Below are positions 9,679 through 17,014 of a stretch of DNA of 26,199 nt, one piece after another (position 1 is the stretch's first letter; the number at the start of each line of letters is the position of its first letter). The notes beneath the pieces were generated by a model. The model saw only the letters and a list, made by a program, of their open reading frames with translations. It ran no database searches and was not told where the DNA came from. The position numbers were made by a program, and so were the translations under genes. The DNA lies in contig JAITIG010000038.1 of assembly GCA_031279575.1 (NCBI GenBank), positions 1-26,199 of the forward strand, written 5' to 3'. This DNA comes from Bifidobacteriaceae bacterium. GTDB lineage: Bacteria > Actinomycetota > Actinomycetes > Actinomycetales > WQXJ01.

Positions 9679-10596
9679 ATGCCCGCAACTCCCCGGCTAG
9701 CGCTTGCCACCTGCCGCGCCTTTCCCAACTTGGACGCCTACGATGCCGTCCTGGTGCCGCGCCTGGAGAGCTTCGGCTGCCAAGTCACCGCCGCGGTGTG
9801 GGACGACCAAGCCGTCGACTGGGACGCCTTCGACTTGGTGGTGGTGCGCTCCACCTGGGATTACGCCCAACGCCGGGACGAGTTCTTGGCCTGGGCGGCG
9901 GCGGTGCCGCGGTTGGCGAACCCGGCCCCGGTGCTGGCGTGGAACACCGACAAGCACTACCTGAAGGACTTGGAGCGGCAGGGCGTGCCGGTGGTGCCGA
10001 CCACCTGGCTAGAGCCGGCGGCGGGCCTCGACGCCCGCGGCCTGCACACCAGGCTGCCCGCCTTGGGGGATTTTGTGTTGAAGCCGGCCGTGGGGGCGGG
10101 CTCGGTGGGGGCGGGGCGGTATTCGGCCAACGACTCCCAGCTGCGCGGGCGCGCCATCGCCTACGCTTTGCGCCTGCTGGGCCAAGGCCAGACCGTGATG
10201 CTGCAGCGCTACCTGCCGGCCGTCGACACGGCCGGCGAGGTGTCGATGGTGTTCTTGGACGGCCGCTACGCCTACGCGGTGCGCAAAGCGGCCATGCTGG
10301 TGGGCCCGGAGCAGGGCGGCGAGCGCCTCTACCAGGCCGAGCGGCTGGAGGGCGGCTACCAGCCGTCCGCCCGGGAGCTTGAGGTGGCCGGCCAGGCGGT
10401 GGCGGCGGCCGGCCAGGCGGTGGACGGCTTGGCCCGCCCGCTGCTTTACGCCCGGGCCGACCTGATCCCGGCGGCGGACGGCGCCCCGGTGCTGTTGGAG
10501 TTGGAGTTGACCGAGCCCAGCCTGTTCCCCGAATTGGCCCCAGGCGGGATCGAAAAGGTCTGCCGGGCGGTCATGGCGCGGCTTTCCCCCGTCTGA
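9679..10596 (+). CDS. ATP-grasp domain ligase of unknown substrate
   Basis: This 305-residue protein has the architecture of RimK/glutathione-synthetase-like ATP-grasp enzymes, which join a carboxylate to an amine through an acyl phosphate. The N-terminal part has LVVVRSTWDYAQRRDEFLAW and LAWNTDKHYLKDLERQGVPVVPT, patterns shared by a family of uncharacterised actinobacterial ATP-grasp proteins distantly related to cycloserine-pathway DcsG. The nucleotide-binding loop is FVLKPAVGAGSVGAGRY. The Mg-binding end is YARADLIP...LLELELTEPSLFPEL. The ATG at 9679 has GGAAG at 9671-9675. No partner biosynthetic genes sit next to it. The substrate and product are unknown, so I give no pathway. Confidence 0.8.
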   Translation: MPATPRLALATCRAFPNLDAYDAVLVPRLESFGCQVTAAVWDDQAVDWDAFDLVVVRSTWDYAQRRDEFLAWAAAVPRLANPAPVLAWNTDKHYLKDLERQGVPVVPTTWLEPAAGLDARGLHTRLPALGDFVLKPAVGAGSVGAGRYSANDSQLRGRAIAYALRLLGQGQTVMLQRYLPAVDTAGEVSMVFLDGRYAYAVRKAAMLVGPEQGGERLYQAERLEGGYQPSARELEVAGQAVAAAGQAVDGLARPLLYARADLIPAADGAPVLLELELTEPSLFPELAPGGIEKVCRAVMARLSPV

Positions 10597-10617
10597 CCTG
10601 GCGGCGCCGGCCGCTTG

Positions 10618-10635
10618 CTCCTACCCGGGTAGGAG
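10618..10635. promoter_or_regulatory. Perfect 18-bp palindrome, candidate operator
   Basis: CTCCTACCCGGGTAGGAG is a perfect palindrome with no spacer, 21 bp after the ATP-grasp stop and 120 bp before the ABC ATPase start. It could be a dimeric regulator's binding site or a short hairpin ending the ATP-grasp transcript. The absence of a loop and of a U-tract argues more for a DNA site. Confidence 0.5.
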
Positions 10636-10683
10636 GTGGCCCCAACCATGGGCGGGGGCGGCGGGCTGCGAGATTCATCCCTT

Positions 10684-10718
10684 CGCGGGCTGCGCTGGCC
10701 CGCGCCCCGAAATAGTTT
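10684..10718 (+). promoter_or_regulatory. Promoter of second ABC module with overlapping inverted repeat
   Basis: TAGTTT at 10713-10718 is the best -10 candidate, 37 bp upstream of the ATPase ATG. Just before it, CGCGGGC (10684-10690) and GCCCGCG (10698-10704) form a perfect 7-bp inverted repeat with a 7-nt spacer. This covers the region where a -35 would be, as expected of a repressor or activator site. No obvious -35 hexamer is present. Confidence 0.45.
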
Positions 10719-10755
10719 TGTCTGGTCAACGAAACACGCACTGGGAGGAATTCGC

Positions 10756-11685
10756 ATGATCCGGATTGAGGGGCTGGCCAAACGCTTTGGCCGCAAGCTG
10801 GCCGTGGACCACTTGACGTTTGACGTCGAGGCCGGCCACGTGACCGGTTTTCTGGGACCCAACGGGGCGGGCAAATCGACCACCATGCGCATGATCATGG
10901 GCCTGGACCGGCCCACGGCCGGCCGGGCGCTGGTCAACGGCCGCCCGTTTGCCGCCAGCGGCTCGCCGCTGACCGAGGTGGGGGCGCTGCTCGACGCCAA
11001 GGCCGCCGCGCCGGGCCGCTCGGGCCTGGCCCACCTGCGGCAACTCGCCGCCACCCACAAGATCCCCCGGCGGCGGGTCGACCAGGTGGTCGGCATGACG
11101 GGCCTGGAGGCTGTCATCTCGAAGCGGATCAAAACCTACTCGCTGGGCATGAACCAGCGGCTCGGCATCGCCGCCGCGCTGCTGGGCGACCCGGGCACCG
11201 TGATCTTGGACGAGCCGGTCAACGGCCTCGACCCCGAAGGCGTCCAATGGGTGCGCCACCTGGCCAAGAGCTTGGCGGCCCAGGGCCGGACGGTTTTCAT
11301 CTCCTCGCACCTGATGGCGGAGATGGCTTTGACCGCGGACCGGCTGGTCATCATCGGCCGGGGCCGGCTGATCGCGGACTCCACCGTGGCCGATGTCGTG
11401 GCCGCCTCGTCCGGGGTCGCCACCCGGGTGCGCTCGCCGCAGGCCGGCTTGATCGCGGCCCAACTTGCCAGCCCCAGCGTCACAGTGACGGCTGCCGGGC
11501 CGGACTGCCTGGTGGTGGGCGGGCTCAGCGTCGAGGCCATTGGCCAGGCGGCCGCCCGCCAGGGCTGGGTCATCTTCGAGTTGACCCCGGTGACCGCGTC
11601 CTTGGAGGACGCCTACATGAAACTGACCGACGCGGCCGTCGAGTACCGTTCGGCCGCCCCCCTCACGCAAGGAGTCGCCAAATGA
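10756..11685 (+). CDS. ABC transporter ATP-binding protein
   Basis: This 309-residue ATPase is of the BcrA-like/ABC-2 exporter type. Walker A is GPNGAGKST (34-42). The signature region reads TYSLGMNQRLGIAAALLGDP, and Walker B reads VILDEPVNGLDPEG. The H-loop is in FISSHLMAEMALTADRLVII. All catalytic residues look intact, unlike the ATPase at 4885. The ATG at 10756 has a strong GGGAGGA at 10743-10749. The C-terminal ~80 residues after VADVVAASSG form the usual accessory domain. The stop overlaps the permease start (ATGA). The likely role is export or extrusion of an antimicrobial, lipid or peptide, but the substrate cannot be inferred. Confidence 0.92.
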   Translation: MIRIEGLAKRFGRKLAVDHLTFDVEAGHVTGFLGPNGAGKSTTMRMIMGLDRPTAGRALVNGRPFAASGSPLTEVGALLDAKAAAPGRSGLAHLRQLAATHKIPRRRVDQVVGMTGLEAVISKRIKTYSLGMNQRLGIAAALLGDPGTVILDEPVNGLDPEGVQWVRHLAKSLAAQGRTVFISSHLMAEMALTADRLVIIGRGRLIADSTVADVVAASSGVATRVRSPQAGLIAAQLASPSVTVTAAGPDCLVVGGLSVEAIGQAAARQGWVIFELTPVTASLEDAYMKLTDAAVEYRSAAPLTQGVAK

Positions 11686-12554
11686 CCGCCGCCGTCTACA
11701 ACACCAACCGGGCCCCGGGGGCCGAGCTGCGCGCCCGCCCGGGCTACCGCCTGTCCTTCGCCGGGGCCTTCGCCTCCGAGTGGGTCAAGCTGAGCTCGCT
11801 GCGCTTCACCTGGTGGTGCGCGCTGTGGCAGCTGGTGCTGGGCACCGGCGGGGCCGCCTTGACGGCCTGGGGCCTGGTGCGGATGGCGGAGCGGACCCCG
11901 GGCGGGGCGGAAGGCTCCGGGGCCACCGCCGAGCAGTTCGCCATCGGCGCGGTCAACCAGGGGGTGGTGTTTGTCGGCACGGTGGTGATGCTGGCGATCG
12001 GCGTGCTGGCGGTGACCTCGGAGTATGTTGGCGGCTCGGTCCGCTCAACCCTGGCGGCCGACCCCAGGCGGGGTCAGGTGCTGGGCGCCAAGGCGCTGGT
12101 GGTGGCCATTTTCGCGGCCATCTTGGGGCTGGTGGGCCAGGCCGTGGCGATGGCGGCGGTGGCCGGGGTGATGAGCGCGGGCCCGCTTGAGTTCCAGTTT
12201 GGCGCGGCCGCTTGGCAGGCCGCGGGCGGCGGGGTGTTCTACCTCGTGGTGACCGCGTTGATTGGCGCCGGGCTGGGCTTTTGCCTGCGCTCCGCGGCCG
12301 GGGGGATCGCGGTCGGTTTGGGCGTGTACTTCGCCTTGGACATGGTGCTGACCATGGGCAACAGCTACGCGGTGGTGGCCGCGATCCAAGATCTGCTGCC
12401 GACCGGCGCCGGCGCGCTGGTGTTCGACGACCCGTTCCGGGCGCCGGGGCAGTCGATCCTGGGAGGTTTTTGGGGTGGCGTGGCCGATTTGGCCGGCTGG
12501 GTGGTGCTGGTGCTGGGGGGCGGCTACCTGCTCTTCCGCCACCGCGACGCCTGA
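11682..12554 (+). CDS. ABC-2 type transporter permease
   Basis: This 290-residue membrane partner of the preceding ATPase overlaps it by 4 nt. The N-terminus has FAGAFASEWVKLSSLRFTWW, the typical amphipathic entry of ABC-2 permeases (SEWxKLxSLR). Six hydrophobic segments follow, at roughly residues 42-65, 84-112 (after an extracellular loop), 133-160, 180-205, 208-225 and 260-282. It contains TSEYVGGSVRSTLAADPRRGQVLGAKALV, the conserved cytoplasmic stretch of this family (normally S.E..GT.R..L..P.R). It closes the two-gene unit; two 52-bp palindromic repeats follow from 20 bp after the stop. Confidence 0.9.
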   Translation: MTAAVYNTNRAPGAELRARPGYRLSFAGAFASEWVKLSSLRFTWWCALWQLVLGTGGAALTAWGLVRMAERTPGGAEGSGATAEQFAIGAVNQGVVFVGTVVMLAIGVLAVTSEYVGGSVRSTLAADPRRGQVLGAKALVVAIFAAILGLVGQAVAMAAVAGVMSAGPLEFQFGAAAWQAAGGGVFYLVVTALIGAGLGFCLRSAAGGIAVGLGVYFALDMVLTMGNSYAVVAAIQDLLPTGAGALVFDDPFRAPGQSILGGFWGGVADLAGWVVLVLGGGYLLFRHRDA

Positions 12555-12573
12555 CAGGCGCCATTCCCGCAGA

Positions 12574-12625
12574 ACGGGGGCGGGCTGGCCGCGTACTTGC
12601 TGCCACGCGGCCGGGCCCGCCCCGA
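12574..12625. repeat. 52-bp palindromic repeat, copy 1
   Basis: This copy differs from copy 2 (12656-12707) at only 3 of 52 positions and is in the same orientation. Its ends are complementary (GGGGCGGGCTGGCCGCG against CGCGGCCGGGCCCGCCCC) around a central ACTTGCTGC-like loop, so it would fold as a long hairpin in RNA or single-stranded DNA. It starts 20 bp after the permease stop and could also end that transcript. Confidence 0.85.
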
Positions 12626-12655
12626 AAGCTTGCGCCCGGGTGGGGGCGCTTTGAG

Positions 12656-12707
12656 ACGGGGGCGGGCCGGCCGCGCACTTGCTGCCACGCGGCCGGTCCC
12701 GCCCCGA
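12656..12707. repeat. 52-bp palindromic repeat, copy 2
   Basis: This is the second direct copy, starting 82 bp after copy 1 with a 30-bp spacer. The three differences (12585 T to C, 12594 T to C and 12615 G to T in copy-1 coordinates) all lie in or near the arms. The loop sequence ACTTGCTGCCACGCGGCCGG is identical in both. Confidence 0.85.
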
Positions 12708-12775
12708 TCGCCCCGGCTGGGCGCCGAAGCCCGGCCGGCGCCCGCGCCGCCGCGGCGTTGGGCGGCTGGGCGCGG

Positions 12776-12788
12776 TAACTTGGTGGGA
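12776..12788 (+). promoter_or_regulatory. Leaderless-type promoter of the MBL-fold gene
   Basis: TAACTT (12776-12781) is followed by exactly 6 nt and then the ATG at 12788. There is no purine-rich ribosome site. Transcription from the usual +7 position would begin at the A of ATG. No -35 at normal spacing was found. Confidence 0.55.
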
Positions 12789-13474
12789 TGACCAGCGGCG
12801 AAGCCGGCGCCCAGGCGCCCGCTGTTATCGCGGTGACGCCGGAGGCGACGATTCGCCAGGTCGCCGTCTCCGCGATGGACAACAACATCTACCTGCTGAC
12901 CTCGGCCCAGACCGGCGACCAGATTCTGATCGACGCGGCCGGGGACATGGCGCGGATCGGCGCGCTGCTGCGCGCGGCCGGGCGCGACGCGCCCCAAACG
13001 GCGCTGCGCGCCATCATCACCACCCACGCCCACCGCGACCACACCGGCGCGCTGGGGGCGCTGGCCACCGCCACCCGGGCCACCACCCTGGCCGGCGCGG
13101 CCGACGCGGCCGCCATCGCCCGCCTGACCGGCGTGCCGGTCAAACGCGAGCTGCGCCACGGCGACAAGGTCAAGGTGGCCGGCCTGGTGCTGGACGTGAT
13201 CGGGTTGCGCGGGCACACGCCCGGGTCGATCGCCTTGGCCTACTCCCAGCCGGACCTGCCGACGCGGCTGTTCACCGGCGATTCGCTGTTCCCCGGAGGG
13301 GTTGGCAACACCGAAGGCGACCCGGCCCGGTTCCAGCAGTTGATGACAGATGTGACCGCCCGCGTGTTCGAGGTCTACGACGATTCGGCGGTGGTCCACC
13401 CGGGCCACGGCGCCCCCACCACCCTGGGCGCGGAGAGGCCCCAGCTGGCGGCCTGGTGGCGGCGCGGCTGGTAA
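12788..13474 (+). CDS. Metallo-beta-lactamase-fold hydrolase
   Basis: This 228-residue single-domain MBL protein is of the glyoxalase II-like group. The zinc ligands are all visible: H80-A-H82-R-D84-H85 (motif HxHxDH), H143 in GHTPGS, D165 in TGDSLF, and H207 in HPGHG. The N-terminus MDNNIYLLTSAQTGDQILIDA is the usual first strand pair. The length and the GHTPGS/GDSLFPGG motifs fit small thioesterase-like hydrolases rather than true lactamases. It has no signal peptide, so it is cytoplasmic. It probably starts leaderless at 12788. It lies 83 bp before the lyase gene on the same strand, but that gene has its own promoter candidate. The substrate is unknown. Confidence 0.88.
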   Translation: MTSGEAGAQAPAVIAVTPEATIRQVAVSAMDNNIYLLTSAQTGDQILIDAAGDMARIGALLRAAGRDAPQTALRAIITTHAHRDHTGALGALATATRATTLAGAADAAAIARLTGVPVKRELRHGDKVKVAGLVLDVIGLRGHTPGSIALAYSQPDLPTRLFTGDSLFPGGVGNTEGDPARFQQLMTDVTARVFEVYDDSAVVHPGHGAPTTLGAERPQLAAWWRRGW

Positions 13475-13502
13475 GGCGGCCAGGCGGCCGGCCGGTTTCG
13501 GG

Positions 13503-13508
13503 TTTAAT
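13503..13508 (+). promoter_or_regulatory. Candidate -10 box of the lyase gene
   Basis: TTTAAT stands out as AT-rich in a GC-rich gap. A start near 13515 would leave a ~43-nt leader ending in the GAGGAG ribosome site at 13546-13551. No convincing -35 was found. Confidence 0.4.
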
Positions 13509-13557
13509 TGTTGAGGCTCGCGCCGCGGCGGGCCTTCGACCAAACGAGGAGTCCCGC

Positions 13558-15006
13558 ATGCCGAAAGTGACCTATTTCTCCGGCCAGAGCCAGCCCCTTG
13601 AGATGCACAAGGTCCGCATCATCCAAAAGCTGACCCTGCTGCCGATCGAGCAGCGGCTGCGCGCCATCGAGGGGGCGGGGTACAACACCTTCCTGCTGGA
13701 AAACAAAGACGTCTTCCTCGACATGCTGACAGACAGCGGCGTCAACGCCATGTCGGACCGCCAGCAGGCCGCCATGCTGCTGGCCGATGACGCCTACGCC
13801 GGCTCGGCCACCTTCACCCGGCTGCACGCCAAGCTGAAGGAGATCTTCGGCATGGAGTACTTCCTGCCCGCCCACCAGGGGCGCGCCGCCGAGCACATCC
13901 TGGCCCGCACCTATGTCTCCCCCGGGTCGCTGGTGCCGATGAACTACCACTTCACCACCGCCAAAGCGCACTTCGTCGAGCAGGGCGGCGAGGTTTTGGA
14001 GCTGATCCACCCCGAGGGCCTGGACGTCCAGGCGAACGACCCGTTCAAAGGCAACTTCGACGTCGCCGCCCTGCACGAGCTGGTGGCGCAGCGCGGCCGG
14101 ACGGCCATCGCCTTTGTGCGCATGGAGGCGGGCACCAACTTGATCGGCGGCCAGCCGTTCTCGCTGGCGAACCTGCGGGCGGTGCGGGCGGCCTGCACCA
14201 AATACGGGCTGACCCTGGTCATGGACGCCTCCTTGCTGGCGGACAACCTGCACTTCATCAAAGTGCGCGAGGCCGAGGCCGCGGGCATGACCATCCCCGA
14301 GATCGCCCGGGCGATGGCGGACGCCTGCGACATCATCTACTTCTCCGCCCGCAAGCTGGGCTTCGGGCGGGGCGGCGGCATCTTGGCGCGGGACCAGGCC
14401 GCCTACAAGCAGATGCGCGGCCTGGTGCCGATGTACGAGGGCTTCTTGACCTACGGCGGGATGTCGGTGCGGGAGATGGAGGCCATCACGGTGGGCCTGG
14501 AGGAGACCATGGACGAGGACATGATCAACCAGGGCCCGCAGTTCATCGAGCACATTGTCGAGGAGCTGGACGGCTACGGCGTGCCGGTGGTCAAACCGGC
14601 CGGCGGTCTAGGCGCCCACGTCGACGCGATGCGCTTCTTGGACCACCTGCCGCAGACCGACTACCCGGCGGCCGCCTTGGCCGGGGCCATCTACCTGGCC
14701 TCCGGGGTGCGCGGCATGGAGCGCGGCACCATGTCCGAGCAGCGCGGCCCGGACGGCGCCGAGCCGCTGGCCCACATGGAGCTGGTGCGCTTGGCGGTGC
14801 CCCGGCGCGTCTTCACCTTGTCGCAGGTCTCCTACGCCATCGACCGGGTGCGCTGGCTGCACGCCAACCGGCGGCTGGTGGGCGGGCTGCGCTGGGTCGA
14901 AGAGCCGGAGATCCTGCGCTTCTTCTACGGCCGGCTCGAGCCCATAGGCGACTGGGCGCAAGAGGTGGCGGCCAAGTTCAGGGCGGACTTCGGCGACTCG
15001 CTGTAG
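13558..15006 (+). CDS. Tyrosine phenol-lyase/tryptophanase family beta-eliminating lyase
   Basis: This 482-residue fold-type I PLP enzyme is homologous to tyrosine phenol-lyase (TPL) and tryptophanase along its whole length. In TPL numbering, retained residues include Y71 (Y80 here), R100 (R109), F123 (F132), T124 (T133), N185 (N194), D214 (D223), S254 (S263) and PLP lysine K257 (K266). T133, R389 (TPL R381) and the FF in LRFFYGRL match TPL rather than tryptophanase. However, the conserved Arg after D214 (TPL R217) is Leu226 in MDASLLADN, and the region of TPL His343 reads GGLGAH. The lysine environment is SARKLGFGRGGG. The ATG at 13558 has GAGGAG 6 nt upstream. It may release phenol or indole, or act on another beta-substituted amino acid. 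Confidence 0.87.
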   Translation: MPKVTYFSGQSQPLEMHKVRIIQKLTLLPIEQRLRAIEGAGYNTFLLENKDVFLDMLTDSGVNAMSDRQQAAMLLADDAYAGSATFTRLHAKLKEIFGMEYFLPAHQGRAAEHILARTYVSPGSLVPMNYHFTTAKAHFVEQGGEVLELIHPEGLDVQANDPFKGNFDVAALHELVAQRGRTAIAFVRMEAGTNLIGGQPFSLANLRAVRAACTKYGLTLVMDASLLADNLHFIKVREAEAAGMTIPEIARAMADACDIIYFSARKLGFGRGGGILARDQAAYKQMRGLVPMYEGFLTYGGMSVREMEAITVGLEETMDEDMINQGPQFIEHIVEELDGYGVPVVKPAGGLGAHVDAMRFLDHLPQTDYPAAALAGAIYLASGVRGMERGTMSEQRGPDGAEPLAHMELVRLAVPRRVFTLSQVSYAIDRVRWLHANRRLVGGLRWVEEPEILRFFYGRLEPIGDWAQEVAAKFRADFGDSL

Positions 15007-15007
15007 C

Positions 15008-15048
15008 GCCGGCGCCCGGCTCAGCCGCCGGGCGGGCGGGGCGCCGGC
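15008..15048. terminator. Bidirectional hairpin between the convergent lyase and mutM genes
   Basis: GCCGGCGCCC (15008-15017) and GGGCGCCGGC (15039-15048) are perfect 10-bp inverted arms with a 21-nt loop. They begin 2 bp after the lyase stop and run into the last codons of mutM. The arms are symmetrical, so the hairpin could serve both converging transcripts. There is no U-tract. Confidence 0.5.
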
Positions 15049-15905
15049 TGGCAGGCCGGGCAGAGGTGGGTGCCGCGGCCGGCCACCTTGGTTTTGGCGA
15101 TGGCGCGCCCGCAGCGCCGGCAGGGCTGCCCCTCGCGCCGGAAGACGTTGGCGAAATCCAGGTAGGAGCCGCGCCGGCCCTCGGCGTCGACATAGTTGCG
15201 GTCGGTCGAGCCGCCCAGCCTGAGCGACAACTCCATGGACCGCGCCGCCCCCGCCAGCACCGCCTTCAACTTCCGGTCGCTGACCTGGGCGACGGGGGTG
15301 AGCGGGTGGAGGCGGGCCGCCCACAAGGCCTCGTCGGCGTAGATGTTGCCGATCCCCGCCACCACCTCCTGGTTGAGGATGGCGGCTTTGATCGAGGTGC
15401 GCTGGTGGCGGCGCGCCCGGCGGCGGAACTCCGGCCACGGGTCGCCTTCAAGGGGTTCGGGCCCCATGGCCGCCAGCAGCGGGATGGCCTCGACCTGGTC
15501 TGTGGGAATGATGGCCAGCCAGCCGAATTTGCGCTGGTCGTTGAAGTACAGGGCGGCCCCGTCGCTGAAGCCCACCACCACCCGGGTGGACCTGTCCGGC
15601 AGGTCCGCCAGCAGCGAGTCGCTCGGGTGCCCGGCGCCCCAGCGCCCCGCCGGGCCCGGCTCGGGGCCGCGGAAAACCATCTGCCCGGTCATCTTCAGGT
15701 GCCCGACCAGCGACAGCCCGCCGTCGAGGTCCAAAATCAAGACCTTGCCCCGCCGGCGGGCCTGGGCCACCCGCCGCCCCGCCAACCGGGCCGCCTCGCC
15801 GCTAAAGGACTTCGCCTCCAGCACCTCGACCGCGCCAATCGTCCGGCCCGCCACCAGGCGTTGCAGGCCGCGCCGGACAGTTTCGACTTCAGGCAGCTCG
15901 GGCAC
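15021..15905 (-). CDS. mutM: Formamidopyrimidine-DNA glycosylase
   Basis: This 294-residue base-excision-repair enzyme removes 8-oxoguanine and ring-opened purines and nicks the abasic site. The N-terminus is the invariant PELPEVETVRRGL, with P2 as Schiff-base nucleophile and E3. The elimination lysine sits in RRGKVLILDL (K64), and GHLKMTGQ follows. The helix-two-turn-helix region has VAGIGNIYADEALWAARLHP. The C-terminal zinc finger has CRRCG...CPAC. A GTG start at 15905 is required, because proline must be residue 2. No ribosome site is visible, but TAGGCT lies exactly 6 nt upstream, suggesting its own leaderless transcript. It lies 23 bp downstream of the epimerase on the same strand. Confidence 0.96.
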   Translation of the reverse strand: MPELPEVETVRRGLQRLVAGRTIGAVEVLEAKSFSGEAARLAGRRVAQARRRGKVLILDLDGGLSLVGHLKMTGQMVFRGPEPGPAGRWGAGHPSDSLLADLPDRSTRVVVGFSDGAALYFNDQRKFGWLAIIPTDQVEAIPLLAAMGPEPLEGDPWPEFRRRARRHQRTSIKAAILNQEVVAGIGNIYADEALWAARLHPLTPVAQVSDRKLKAVLAGAARSMELSLRLGGSTDRNYVDAEGRRGSYLDFANVFRREGQPCRRCGRAIAKTKVAGRGTHLCPACQPAPRPPGG

Positions 15906-15917
15906 CCGCCCAGCCTA
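15905..15917 (-). promoter_or_regulatory. Leaderless-type promoter of mutM
   Basis: On the minus strand TAGGCT (15917-15912) is followed by 6 nt and then the GTG of mutM at 15905. This is the same geometry as at 12776 and 23925. It would let mutM be expressed apart from the peptide operon upstream. Confidence 0.5.
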
Positions 15918-15928
15918 GCCGCCGGGCG

Positions 15929-17014
15929 CTACCAGGCGACCTCCAGGCCCAGGCCGGGGCCGCCCAGCTGGATCACCGGCGGCTCGAAGCCGAAGGGCCG
16001 GGCGATCACCGGCGAGGTGTCGAAATCGGCGAAGCTGTCCAAATCGGCGTAGGCGATGTTGGCGGAGGCGGCCGCCAGGTGGGCGGCGGCGGCGATCGCC
16101 AGCTCGGTCTCCAGCATGCAGCCGAGCATGGTGCGCACCCCCGCGCCCTGGGCGATGGCGTTGATCTGGCGGGCCCGCCACAGCCCGCCGCACTTCATCA
16201 GTTTGATGTTGATGATGTCGGCCGCCTGCCGGGCCACGATGCCGGCGGCGTCGTGCTGGGTGAAGCAGCTCTCGTCCGCCATGATCGGGATGGGGGAGCG
16301 GGAGCGCACATAGGCCAGGCCGTCCAGGTCCCAGGCGGGCACCGGCTGCTCCACCGCCTCGACCCCCAGGCGGGCGTAGCCCTCCAGCATGGCCAGGGCC
16401 CTGGGCGGGGTCCAGCCCTGGTTGGCGTCCACCTTGAGCGAGGCCCGCGGCGCGGCCGCCCGGATCAGCTCGATGGCCGCCCGGTCCTGCGCCTCGCAGG
16501 AGCCGGCTTTGACTTTGAGCTGGCGGTAGCCGCGCCGGACCAGCTCGGCCGCAGCGGCGGCCATCGCCTCCGGCTCGCCCAGGCCGATCGTCATGTCGGT
16601 CTCGACCGCGCCCGCCGGGTCGGCCCCGCCCGCCGGGCCGCCCAGGTACTCGTACAGGGGCACCCCCGCGGCCTGGGCGGCGACATCGTGCATGGCGATG
16701 TCGATGGCGGCTTTGGCGGAGCCGTTGCCGGCCAGGACGCGGTCCATCAAGCGGTGCGCCTGGCCGATGGCGAACGGGCTGAGGCCCTCGATCAGCGGCG
16801 CCAGCGCCTCGACGGCGGCCAGCGTGCCGGCCGGGGTCTCGCCGGTGACAAACGGCGTTGGCGCCGCCTCGCCGTAGCCGACCAGCCCGTCATCGGTCTC
16901 AAGGCGCACAAACACGTTGTCGACCCGCTCTAGCACCCCGAGCGAGATCACAAACGGCGCCGGCAGCGGCAGGGCGACGCGCCGGGCGGTGACGCGGCTG
17001 ACGCGGGCCGGCAT
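15929..17014 (-). CDS. Dipeptide epimerase (enolase superfamily)
   Basis: This 361-residue enzyme resembles L-Ala-D/L-Glu epimerases of the muconate-lactonising subgroup, which invert the C-terminal residue of a dipeptide through an enediolate. Visible catalytic residues are K167-V-K169 (first base) and metal ligands D196 (DANQGW), E222 (VEQPV) and D247 (ADES). The second base lies in NIKLMKCGG (K271 or K274). YADLDSF near the C-terminus gives the DxD-type motif that contacts the dipeptide's amino group in characterised members. It has no signal peptide, so it is cytoplasmic. The ATG at 17014 overlaps the preceding stop by one base (TGATG), so it is translationally coupled. The exact dipeptide is not predictable; the neighbours suggest imported peptides. 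Confidence 0.88.
   Translation of the reverse strand: MPARVSRVTARRVALPLPAPFVISLGVLERVDNVFVRLETDDGLVGYGEAAPTPFVTGETPAGTLAAVEALAPLIEGLSPFAIGQAHRLMDRVLAGNGSAKAAIDIAMHDVAAQAAGVPLYEYLGGPAGGADPAGAVETDMTIGLGEPEAMAAAAAELVRRGYRQLKVKAGSCEAQDRAAIELIRAAAPRASLKVDANQGWTPPRALAMLEGYARLGVEAVEQPVPAWDLDGLAYVRSRSPIPIMADESCFTQHDAAGIVARQAADIINIKLMKCGGLWRARQINAIAQGAGVRTMLGCMLETELAIAAAAHLAAASANIAYADLDSFADFDTSPVIARPFGFEPPVIQLGGPGLGLEVAW

Noticed and set aside
12574..12707. Possible CRISPR array (two repeats with a 30-bp spacer)
   Set aside because: Only two copies, a 52-bp fully palindromic unit and no cas genes nearby; it fits a REP-like palindrome better.
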